A stretch of 64,000 nucleotides of DNA from Microbotryum silenes-acaulis. Taxonomy: Eukaryota; Basidiomycota; Microbotryomycetes; Microbotryales; Microbotryaceae. A model generated the notes under the pieces. The model saw only the letters and a list, made by a program, of their open reading frames with translations. It had not been told where the DNA came from and made no database searches. The translations under genes were made by a program, and so were the position numbers. Location of the stretch: positions 1,488,001 to 1,552,000 of the forward strand of contig QPFY01000005.1 of the NCBI GenBank assembly GCA_003665825.1, read 5' to 3'. Below are positions 1 through 9,461 of this stretch, in pieces (position 1 is the stretch's first letter; each line of letters opens with the position of its first letter).

Positions 1-162
1 GTTGATGTGGGGCTGATCCGGCTCGTCATCACTCCATCGCGGTTTGGGATTCAAATCGCCGTCCACCCCGTCGGCCTCGACTACGCGCCCGCCTGCAAAG
101 GGAACAGGGGTCAAACGGGGTCGGACTGTTGGTCGGAGATGATTGACAACGTCCTGCAGCAT
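1..162 (-). CDS. Possible 5' end of an unidentified gene leaving the window
   Basis: Reading leftwards from an ATG at 162-160, 54 codons stay open to the window edge. The peptide begins MLQDVVNHLRPTV and is followed by a proline- and acidic-rich stretch. I recognise no domain. It could be the N-terminus of a real gene or a chance open frame in GC-rich DNA; the sequence to the left would settle this. Confidence 0.25.
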   Translation of the reverse strand, partial: MLQDVVNHLRPTVRPRLTPVPFAGGRVVEADGVDGDLNPKPRWSDDEPDQPHIN

Positions 163-911
163 GATGGTAGGCGACCTGTTTTGGCGAGGGAGAGTAGTAG
201 GCGAGGGGTGCTGAACGGTGGGAAGGAGGCTCGACGAGATCGGGGGACCCGAGGCTCAGAGGAGGGAGCCCTGTTTGGGCTGTGTTTATGAACGTGGTCG
301 GATCACGCGATCACGTGACCGTTTCGACGCGAAACCTTTGGTGCGCGCGCGCATGTCACGTTGCTCGGCAACCAGGCTCTGCTTTGGACTGGGCGGCGGC
401 GCGCCTGGTACACCGCAACTTCCGCAAGAGCACAAAGTCGTCTCAACAGGTCTTAACACGCGAGCGTCAGCCTGTACGCCAGTGACCTACCTCCGGTGTA
501 ACGGTCTTGGTGAGCCGAAGTCCAACTCCGGTCCTTGAAGGCGCTGCGGGCTCAGGATGCGGAGATATCGTACCTCGCCTACGATGCCAACACCAAACAC
601 AGAGGAATGCAGAGACTAAATTAACAGAGTGCGCTCCTCCCCGATTGGGACCCCACCTTGTCCGAGATCACGACGATCCGATACGGCGTCTCGTCCGGTG
701 TCACCACGATGATTCTTTTGGACCTCTACTCATAGGCCAGAGCGGTCTCGCAATCACGATGGTCTTTTCGGCATTTGCTGCAAGGATTTGACGCGCCGAT
801 TCAGGCTCGCGCGCACGGACCCATCCTCCCCCTAACTGAATAAGTTAAGAAAATGCAGGTTTACTTTTTAGCTTTAACTCTTTCTGATTCCTTGGATGCT
901 ATAGCCTGCTA
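163..911. other. Non-coding stretch left of the pogo-type element
   Basis: I see no supported gene. Short open frames on the plus strand have no recognisable domain and poor start context. The stretch ends at the TA dinucleotide flanking the transposon that starts at 914. Confidence 0.5.
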
Positions 912-913
912 TA

Positions 914-2592
914 CAGTCAGACCTGAGAAAATTTATATTTTCGGTGGACGGATTTTCCCATAAATTAAGACAGGTATAAGCCTGGAGAGTTCGGCTTCAG
1001 ATCACTATATTATGACCTGAAACTCCGTTTTTGAGCTTCCTACATCAAATCAAGAATTTTCGTACATCGTTTGAGTCGATACATTGACTTTTGAGGGGGA
1101 GGAAATTCAGAAGGCCCGAATTACTGAATTGCAGCCAATGTACGGCCTCTACTGAGGCATGATGACATCTAACAAGTTTTGAAAGCTCCAAGAAAAAATA
1201 TCTTGACCTACTGACGCTGGAAATACGAAGTCATTGTCGTCTGAATCCTCGCGGCATCCTGCTCGGCAACAAGAGTCCTGCGAATCCTCCTAGCCTCGTC
1301 CTCAAAAGAAATCAAATCCGTTGGGCCTGAGTACCCATTCATGGCAAACCTAAGGAAAACATCAAGCGCTGAGATTGCCTCCTTCCGCTCCGCCGGTCGG
1401 AGCTCTATCTCCGCTTCCTCCTCTCCTCCTTCTCCCTCGCAATTCTCCTCCAACTCTTCGGCAATGACCAGGTCCACAATCTCCTGATCGGTCATTTCAG
1501 CCCCACCAGCAAGGTTCTCCTCCTCCACATCGACGAGAAAGTGGATACTCATCTTCTCGTTGCTCGTAACTATCCCCTTTTCGACCAGCTCATCGTTCGC
1601 CGTCTTCAGAGCGTTCATCGCGTTGATGATGCCGCGATCGCCATCGAGAGGCCCGCGACCGTTGGGAAGAGGTGTATGGTCGGTCGATCCTTTGTTCTTG
1701 CGATCAGACAAGATTTGAGCGTGGCGCTAGCAGTTGGCAATCGTCTCGGGGCGGATGTCGTTCCACGCCTGTCTCGCAAGATTCATCGCTCGAAGCTGAT
1801 CGATTGCGTAGATATCGTCGCCGGTTTGACCATCGTCGAACCTTGCAATAGCATTACGGATGAACCTATCAAGCAGAGTGCATCATCATTGATCAGATAG
1901 GTTGGAAAACAGTCTCAAACCTCGGGACTCACCTTCTGCGATAGTTTGCCTTGAAGTTCGCAATGATTCCTTGATCGAGCGGCTGGATTCTTGACGTCAT
2001 ATTGGGTGCAAAGTAATGAACTTCGATGTTGGTGATGGAATCAACATCCCTCGTGTGTCCCGAGAAGTTATCGAGCCAGAGTTGCACTTTTCGGCCCTTG
2101 CTGCGAAGCTCGAGATCCCGGGCTTTCAACCATTCGACGTAAAGCTCGCCAGTCATCCACGCCTTCTTGTTCGATCGATAGTAATGATTTTAGTAGCTGG
2201 CTGGTTTTTTGTTGACGCTACGAGGCTTCGCCGCGCTACCAATGATGAAGGGAGGGAGCCGTTCCGATCCGTCGGCGTTGACCGTGAAAGCGAAGCCTGT
2301 CAACGTGTCAACCGCCGCCTTTGCTCTCCTGTGCTCGCTTCTCGGCTGTTTCGGGGCATTTCGGACTCTTCCAGCAGGCGGCTCGTCAACAAGAACGCCG
2401 AAGGAGAGGCCAATTCCTGATCAATCGCTCATTTCCGGCTTTCTCTGATCTTATAATTTGACCTGTAAACCCATAAATTATAAGGTATAAGATTGGACAG
2501 GTTCTGTCAGCCAAAAAAGTCGGGAGATTGAAAAGTCCATAAATTTTGACAGGTATAATATTGGGCGATATAAAATTTCTCAGGTCTGACTG
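914..2592 (-). mobile_element. pogo/Tigger-type Tc1-mariner DNA transposon, degenerate
   Basis: The ends are inverted repeats starting CAGTCAGACCTGAGAAA. The left copy begins at 914 and the right copy, in reverse, ends at 2592. TA lies immediately outside each end (912-913 and 2593-2594), which is the hallmark target duplication of the Tc1/mariner superfamily. A second, subterminal similarity is seen around CATAAATT and ACAGGTATAA on both sides (about 960 and 2520-2545). The inside carries a minus-strand DDE_1 transposase remnant. At 1679 bp it is shorter than usual for an autonomous pogo element, and the DNA-binding N-terminal part of the transposase does not fit in the space left. I infer an inactive, internally deleted copy. 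Confidence 0.85.
1208..2350 (-). pseudogene. DDE_1 (pogo/Tigger/jerky-type) transposase remnant
   Basis: Read right to left, the frame gives a DDE-domain core: an LTGFAFTVNADGSE stretch near 2340-2300, then KKAWMTGEL, WLDNFSGH and the MTSRIQPLDQGII block near 1990, then a C-terminal acidic region ending TTMTSYFQRQ. These motifs order as in pogo-family transposases, where the aspartates of LDN and the acidic triad cut DNA. Two in-frame stops break it: a TAA near 2188, between PASY and the NHYYRSNKKAW segment, and a TAG near 1714 where family members have tryptophan in an ANCWRHA-like motif. An intron with GTGAGT donor near 1934 and an acceptor near 1843 restores frame across YRRR/FIRNAIARFDDG. 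The helix-turn-helix and CENP-B-type N-terminus is absent. The product is not functional as it stands. Confidence 0.8.
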
Positions 2593-2594
2593 TA

Positions 2595-2631
2595 GCAGGA
2601 CCCGGGAAAGCTCAGCCCAATGTGCGTCTCG
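2595..2631 (+). repeat. 37-bp dispersed repeat, copy 1
   Basis: The 37 bases starting GCAGGACCCGGGAAAG are identical to 57132-57168. This copy starts exactly after the TA that flanks the pogo-type element. The other copy follows a truncated LTR. The origin is unknown. Confidence 0.75.
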
Positions 2632-2754
2632 GAGATTTGCACTTTTCGGGCCTATTTATGCCTTGTAATATGCTACACGACCTAGTTTCTGATGGTAGAG
2701 TAACCTTTTCAACATAACTCGATAATCTGCATAGCCAGAAATGGGTGCCCAGCG

Positions 2755-3175
2755 CTCCCGGCCTCAGACCCCCTCAGACCCGCTCAGCGCGATCTCAGAC
2801 CAATCTCAGACCGCTCAGACTGAGCGCCGGTTCTGAACGACTCAGAGCGAGAGCCCGCGCAATTCAGACAGTGCCCCGCTACACTTGCTGTGGTCACCAG
2901 ATTATGCTCACTCAGACTGAGCTTAATGCTTAATCATAAAGTAGTCAACATATCAGACTCGCTCAGACTGAACTCTGTGCGTAATCATAAAGTATTCACT
3001 CTTTGCAGGCACAAAGTGGGACCCCTGCCCGGGCTCAGCTCAAAGTCAGAGCGCGCTCGTCGCGCGCTGCAGTTCCGGACAAGCCCAGACCGATCTCAGA
3101 GCGAGCGCCGGCGCGCACCGAGCTTCTCCTGTGCCCGCCTGGAGCCCGCTCCGGATTCTCACGCATGCGTCTGAG
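2755..3175. repeat. CTCAGAC-rich degenerate repeat region
   Basis: The heptamer CTCAGAC, or one-base variants, recurs about a dozen times between 2760 and 3110, often as CTCAGACC or CTCAGACTGA. Two longer near-duplicates occur, at about 2908-2948 and 2960-3000, each CTCAGACTGA followed 15-20 bases later by TAATCATAAAGTA. No open frame with a recognised domain crosses it. It could be a decayed minisatellite or a protein-binding array; neither is shown. Confidence 0.6.
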
Positions 3176-3511
3176 TCAACCCTGAACCATCAATCCCAGG
3201 GTGAGGTGAACCAACAATCGGATTGGAGTTTTCCTCAATCTCTTCGCGTGTGCGAAACGTTCGTGCGTCAGCGGCGCCAGGAGTTGGGATGGATGTGATG
3301 GTGAAAGGAGGGGCCATCCCGATGCGAGCGAAACGTGGAAATTAAGTTTCGGGAGTGGGCAGTGTAATAAAGCAGTAGGAAATGGATGCAGTCCCCCTAG
3401 CAGATAAGAGAAACAACTGATGCGACTAAGAGTGCAATGAAAAAATAAACATACACATACATAATGTAAAAGATAAAAATGGCAACCAAAAGCCATAGAC
3501 GGGAAGGTGGC

Positions 3512-6500
3512 CTAAGTGAAGCACTTCATAACCGCTTCCTTCTTGGTCAAGACTTCGTCCCATTCCTTGGCCGCGTCTGACAGATAGGTGACCGCTCCAC
3601 CTGCGCCGAGGGTCAATTCTGTGCACACACCGCGGCATCTTTTATCAGTAAAGAGGGTGCGCATGAGTATGTATGCTGTCAAAGACCTACGGGTATCTTT
3701 GAATACAAGTGTGCGGATCACCACGGAAAAGTCGGTCGTGCCGTCGACGGCGACGTAGCCAAAGACGCCGGAGTAGACCCCTCGGGCTCGATAACCTTCC
3801 AGGTCTTCGAGCAACTTGAGCGATCGAAGTTTGGGTGCACCCGTCATGGATCCTGAGGATGATTGATGGATGTTTGCTCGAAGCGTCAGTCAACTGCGAA
3901 ACGGGGATAAGCAGCAGGATGACGTACCTGGTGGGAACGCTCGCTGGACGGCCTCAAAGGGGTTCACCGCCGGCGTTAATTGGCCGACCACGCTCGTCAC
4001 GAGTCTAGGAAGAACAATCAGTCAACCAGGTGGCTGGATTGGGAGATATTTGATGACCGGACTCACTGATGGACCGTTTGATACGTCTCGACCTTCATCA
4101 ATTTCAGCACCGCCACACTCTGAACCTCGCAGAACGCCAATAAGTCATTGCGACACAAATCGACGATCATGAGGTTCTCGGCGCGTTCCTTTTCGTCCTT
4201 CTCCAAACTCTCTTTTCTTCGTTGATCTTCTGCCTCGTCGTCGAGACATCGTTTGACGGTACCTTTGATGGGTTTCATTTCGACGTGGCCGTCCGAAGTG
4301 ATGCGCATAAAGCGCTCGGGAGAGGAAGACAGGAGCGAGAGCTTGGAACGAGGAAGGCGGAAGTAGGCTGAGTACGGCGCCGGGTTCGAGGATCGCAACG
4401 AGAGGTAGAGTGGGTAAGGATCCGAAGCTAGGGTGGGTTCGACCGTCGTTCGGAACTGTGTCGTCTGGCAAAGTTCGTATGATTCCCCGGCGGTGATGTA
4501 TTCTTTCGCCTGTTCGATCGATGAGATGTACGACTCTCGGTCCTGATCAGGCACGAGTGTCGGGAGAACGGTGGTTCCACTCGCGATGGGGAAGGTGGTT
4601 GTCGATGACCGAGGCTGAGCAAAGAAAGCTCGAACTGTCGCCATCCAAGTCTTATGTCCGAGCTCATCGATGCCCAAATTCGCTTCCAATCCCGTCATCG
4701 AAGCATCGTTACCAACCGCTGAAGAACCATCCAGTCGAACCAAAGCCGTAGCGTACCACTTGCCCGTCTCGTGCGCGAAAGTCAAGAGTCGACTCGCGAA
4801 CGCGAATTCGGCATCCGTTCGTTCTGCTTGCACGGTCGCCGCTGAAGTCGAAAGCGGCATCGAGACTTCCTTCATCTCGTAGCCGAAATACCCCACGAAG
4901 CCGACGGGGAAAGAAGGGAGTTCGGGGTTGAGGCGACGAGTGTGTCGTTTGAGAGTTGCCTGAGCGGTTCCGAGGGTGGAGAAAAGGGTGTGAGGTCCTT
5001 CGAGCTGGTAGCTCAGAGACTCGTTTGAGGAGTCGTGTCGGACGAAGATCGTGTTGGCGGGTCGAGTGTGAGTCCAAGTGGTTTGAGGCGCGAAGACGTA
5101 CGAGAATTGAGGCAATCCAGTGGGCTGTGGAGCACGAAACCATTTTCATGAGCACGTCATAGGGTCATAGGCACTCAAGAGTGGCGTGAGTGTGTGCTCT
5201 CACCCTTGCAGAATCCAGCCACACTTCTCCCAGGTCATTCACACCCTTGACAAGTCCTTTAAAAACCTCTTGCGGTGTCCTCCCACTCGCATTGTCCAGC
5301 TCGAGTGTGCGTTGCTCCCATCGCCAAGCCCGGTACGACGGTGGTTCAGCTGGAACATCGGGAATGACGTTCGGAAGGCCTCGTTTATACGACGTAGTCA
5401 GAGCGCGTACGTCCAGGGGAAGAGGGAGAGTTGGGATTGGGTTGCCATGCTCGGCATGATGAGCCGAGGCCAGCGAGAGAAAGTTGGACAGAATTGTCGA
5501 GCCGTGTGTAGAGCAGATGGACTGCGGCAAGCAAGAGAAGAATAGATCAGCTTGAATCATTTGTGGTTAAACAGGCCATCGGAACATACTTCTGGATGGA
5601 ATTGTACACCCCAGAGCGGCTTGCTCCGATGGCGCAACGCCATGATCTCGTCCCGGCCGCCATTGTCACTCCAAGCAATGACTTGAAGCTCATCGGGAAG
5701 CTCTTGCGGAGAGACGACGAGTGAGTTGAACTGGACTGCTTCGAATGTCGAAGGAATTCCGGCGAATAAAGGATCAATCGGGGCCACGTGGGTGTTGCTC
5801 GTCGACAGTCGAATCATCGAAATTTGCCCGTGTCTAGGTTCCCTGGCTCGCCCAACCTAGATGATCACGGAAATCACACCCAGTGTCAATATACCGACGA
5901 GCAGCTGAGGCGAGTTTGCACGGCCTGACTCACCTTTCCTCCAAAGCTTGTTGCGAGACCCTGATGGCCGAGGCACAAGCCCAAAATGGGCAATCGGTGA
6001 CCGAAGTTTTTGATCAATCTTTCTGACCATGAGAAATCCGACGTCCGACTTGGGTTTCCTGGTCCTGGTCCAAGGATGATACACGATGCATGCGGTAGGA
6101 TGGCTGAAACAAAGCGTTCCCTGGGAAATTGCCGAACGAGGAGCGGGTGAGGGAGAGAGGAGACGGGGAGAAGCACGATCGACTGCGATGAGTCACGTGC
6201 GAGGGCTGATGAGAGCACACAGATTTATGAGCCGCACGTACCATGTAATATCATCGACATTGATCACAACAACACGTTGTTGCCATCCTTTCTCGAGCCA
6301 TAGCCTCGCCGGAAGTGTTCCGTCCCCTTGTCGTTCTTGATCTTGCACGTGTCGAGCGCCAACATCGATCGCGGCGATCCCGGCTGAAGTTCCGACTCGA
6401 GGTTGGGGTGGCGGAGCGGAGAAGAGTTGCGAGAAGAGCACCAAGAGATTGCGCGTGTAAGAGTCGTGGTGGTCTAAGATGACCGTTGTTGGGATCGGAA

Positions 6501-6519
6501 CGCAAGATGCAAGCGGCAT
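3512..6519 (-). CDS. ABZ1: Aminodeoxychorismate (para-aminobenzoate) synthase, fused PabA-PabB
   Basis: Makes 4-amino-4-deoxychorismate from chorismate and glutamine in cytosolic folate synthesis. Eight exons fit phase throughout: 6519-6242, 6120-5934, 5856-5590, 5521-5204, 5124-4067, 4004-3928, 3852-3691, 3618-3512, giving about 817 residues. The N-terminal glutamine amidotransferase shows DHHDSYTRNL near residue 13, LGPGPGNP, the nucleophile in GLCLGHQG, EPRHGQIS, and the HPE of GVQFHPE split by an intron. The C-terminal chorismate-binding half has ESYELCQTTQ, SSSPERFM, PIKGTVKR and GSMTGAPK. PIKGT is the lysine form typical of PabB rather than the PIAGT of anthranilate synthase component I, so I prefer ADC synthase over TRP3/TRP2. 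The start ATG at 6519 lies just before the TTVILDHHD strand. Length matches fungal homologues. Confidence 0.93.
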
Positions 6520-7024
6520 GTTGAGCCTTGCCTCGATGAGGTGGCCAACTCGGTCGAAAGCAAGCGGGAGCCCAAGCTGCGAAGTGCCTGTCGCGGCGGA
6601 AGCTGCCCGACATTCCCGAGGTGGACCAGAATCCACTGCCAGACGTTGTCCGAAGTACGGAGCTTTTTGAGGCAATTAGGCTCGCAACTTTGTCTGGCGA
6701 ATTTTCAAACGCCAATCAAACCTGTGTAGCTTATCATATTCACCTCCTTCACCCTGGAGTCTGGCAATACTGACTTGGGCCGGGTTGACTGCTGTGCCTG
6801 GACCTGGTCCGTGCGCAGTCAGCACTCGCTCGGACTTGTGCTTCCTCCTCTGTTTGACACCCCTTGCATCGTGACGGGGAGAGACACCGCAATCCGACTA
6901 TCAATAAGTATCGAATATAGACACAACTTGGGGTTTTCCAGCGCACTAGCCTTATGAAAAGCATAGGCACCACCAACAGAGACAGGTAAAAAGGAACACA
7001 AATGATATAGTGGATCGGCGCACT
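6520..7024. other. Intergenic region between ADC synthase start and metacaspase end
   Basis: Holds the promoter side of the leftward ADC synthase gene and the 3' side of the leftward metacaspase gene. I see no gene and no clear regulatory motif. Confidence 0.5.
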
Positions 7025-8781
7025 CTACATGACGAACAACAAACTGGTGTCGAGTTCGTGGGAGCACGAGAGCTGGGGTTTTTGGTCGTCTGTCGATAGC
7101 AAAGCAAGGTATGAGGATAGATTCTGCACCCTTACACGCGCAATCAGGGGAATCGTGACTCACATTTGCCCCTCAACGAGTCGCGCATTGTATTGAGGAG
7201 TTGCACATACGATTGTTGCGGGTACTTTGTCAACGAGTCGATGAACGCGAACGAGAGAGCACCGGTGGCTTTTCCAGCCTCGCTCGTGTCGGCACTCGTC
7301 TGCGAATCCTTGCAACCACTCCACGAGATGACATCGGCCATCGACGACTTGGTCTGCTTCGTGAGCTGCGACGCCTTGTTGCCGCCCATCACTTTCTGCC
7401 CGACCGAGGTCACCGCTTTGAAGACGCCACCAAGATCGCCTCGAGCATACGATGTGAACGCCGACAATGCTCCCTGGCCTGCATCGGCGAGCATGCTGAA
7501 AGAGAGACGAAGCGTCAGTGACGTCCAAAGGGCCATAACATAAACTCGGGTCGCAAGCTTACTTGGGTTCCTTGATCTTGCCCTGAGTAGAGTAGATGTA
7601 TGGTAGATCCAAAGCCGAACCAGAATGGCAAGAGTCAAAGATGGCGGTTAGTCGACACCCTTGTGGCAGTCGGGCCACCATGATGGCGTGCATCTCGTCG
7701 TCGATGATCTGGCCGGCGTTCTTGAAGTCGACAGGATAGATCGTCTCGTCGTAGCCATCGTCCTCGTCACCGTCCAAGTCCTTGGCCTGTCCTCCGTGGC
7801 CCGAGTAGTGGAAGAAGAGCGAGTCGTTGGGCTGCGCGTCGCTGACGAGCCATTGCATCGCCCGAAGGATGTTGGCGCGAGTAGGAATCTCCATGTTGGA
7901 AGATCCAGGTCGGTCGGTCAGCTGGACGACATCCTCGCGTTTGTAGTGGTATCGCTCGCAAATGAACTTGATCATGTTGTCACTGTCGTTGACGCAGCCA
8001 CGAAGCGCGCTAGAGGTGCCGGTGTAGTTGATGCCGATCGACAAGGCCTTGCCTGCACAGCCACCAAGAGCGGGGGGGGGGGATGAAGAAGCTTGTCAGG
8101 TCAGAACGAAGGATGGGCAACACTTGGGGGCGCCAGAAACGAGTACTGACGTTTTCCGGAGCAGTTGGAGTACATCTGCGCGTTCGCGACAGGTTGCTGG
8201 TGTACTTGGAACTGGTCCCCCTGGTATCGAGACGGCCCCTGGTTCTGGTCGAACTCGCCATAGTGGGTCGGTGGGGGACCGTTGTACTGGGCTTGCTGGC
8301 CCGGGAACCCGCTGCTTGGAGGTGCATATCTGGATGAACAATCACAAGGTGAGGACTTAATCCGAAAAAAGACGCAGCGATAAAAGGTCAGAACGTACTG
8401 GCTTTGAATCGGGGGTTGGGTGGGGACGTAGCCGCCCGACTGCTGCTCGTAGCCGCCGTTGTAACCTCCTCCCCCACCGTTGTCGTAGCCCCCTCCTGCC
8501 CCGTACTGTTGAGGCGGGGGTGGTCCCCCATAGTAGCCCTGAGGAGGCGGGCCAGGGGGTGGTGGTCCATAATTGTTGTAGTTGTTGTTGTTGTAGCTAA
8601 GGTGGCGCGGACCGGGTGCGAATGAGATGAGTGGGAGGTGGGGTGTCAGCTCGCGCCACAGCTTCCCCGTCCAAAGTCCGTGGCCCCATGCCAGGGTGAC
8701 CTCGGTTACTCACGCATTGGGGTCGGGCATCATGGTGTGATGGTGGCCATGGGGTCGGTTCGCCCCCGGGTAGCCTGACAT
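7025..8781 (-). CDS. MCA1: Type I metacaspase (caspase-like cysteine protease, clan CD)
   Basis: Calcium-dependent arginine/lysine-specific protease with roles in stress, ageing and proteostasis in fungi. Six phase-consistent exons (8781-8714, 8596-8399, 8329-8151, 8052-7563, 7495-7164, 7089-7025) give about 443 residues. The first 150 residues are a proline/glutamine/glycine/tyrosine-rich prodomain ([26 protein letters not shown]), as in type I fungal metacaspases, ending in YSNCSGK. The p20 region starts [12 protein letters not shown] and has the catalytic histidine in FHYSGHGGQ and the catalytic cysteine in [13 protein letters not shown]. The p10 part starts [16 protein letters not shown] and the protein ends [14 protein letters not shown]...LLFVM, closely matching family C-termini. 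Both catalytic residues are present, so it is probably active. Confidence 0.94.
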
Positions 8782-9461
8782 GTTGAGGACGGTGCGAGGC
8801 TACAGCGTCGAAGGTGGTACGAGGCCTGGTCGGAGGCCAAGCACAAGCCGTGTCTATAGTAGCGGGCGTGCGCGACCTTCACTTCATCATGGTCATCGCC
8901 AGTCATTGCCAGCAGTCGCCAGCTATCGCCAGCCAACCGCCAGCCAAAGGGGAGCCAACGGCGTCTCGCTGCGCCCAACGCAAGGTCGGCAGGAGCCAGT
9001 TTAACCTATTTTCGCCCGCGTCAAAAACGCTAGAGTAATGGCCCCTTATGGAGAGCTCTCCATATGTTCGATTTTCTGGCAGGGTCGACGAGTCCTACAC
9101 TACGAGTCCTACACTATTGGCCTATCCAGTGTGCTGAAATGCATCTCCGACTTTCCCGAAAATTTCCAGGTCGCGCGCTAAGAGCCGAAGCTCAAGCTCA
9201 AGCCTGCCCAAGCCAGCGGTGACGACCGGCGTTGTCCTTCGATCGACCACTGGGGACCTCCAGCACGACCCACTCGACTTTGTCCGGCTCAGTCCAAGCA
9301 CATCGGAGTTACCGCATTCTATCGCTGTACCATAACCGGCCAGCTCCCAGCTCCCAGCCTCTCCCAGCCCTGCCCCCTCCTCCCATCGGCGCTGCGCCTC
9401 GTCGCTTCCTCCGCCGCTTGCCTTCTTCCGCCGCCGGTCGTCGACTTGGCAGCTCGGCAGC
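8782..9461. other. Divergent intergenic region between metacaspase and the Q-rich protein gene
   Basis: Shared upstream region of the leftward metacaspase and the rightward gene at 9462. It contains a LINE 3'-end fragment at 9084-9172. A CT/CCC-rich tract at about 9340-9440 precedes the ATG at 9462 and looks like a pyrimidine-rich fungal core promoter or leader (inference). Confidence 0.5.
9084..9172 (+). repeat. Fragment of a LINE 3' untranslated region
   Basis: GAGTCCTACACTAYTGGCC, CCAGTGTGCT and CTCCGACTTT match in order the LINE 3'-end sequence in the palindrome at 36284-36738. The motif GAGTCCTACACTA is duplicated here (from about 9091 and 9105). This is a small relic in the promoter region of two genes. 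Confidence 0.65.

Noticed and set aside
7166..7543. Plus-strand 125-codon open frame
   Set aside because: Lies over metacaspase exon 5, whose minus-strand translation is clearly conserved.
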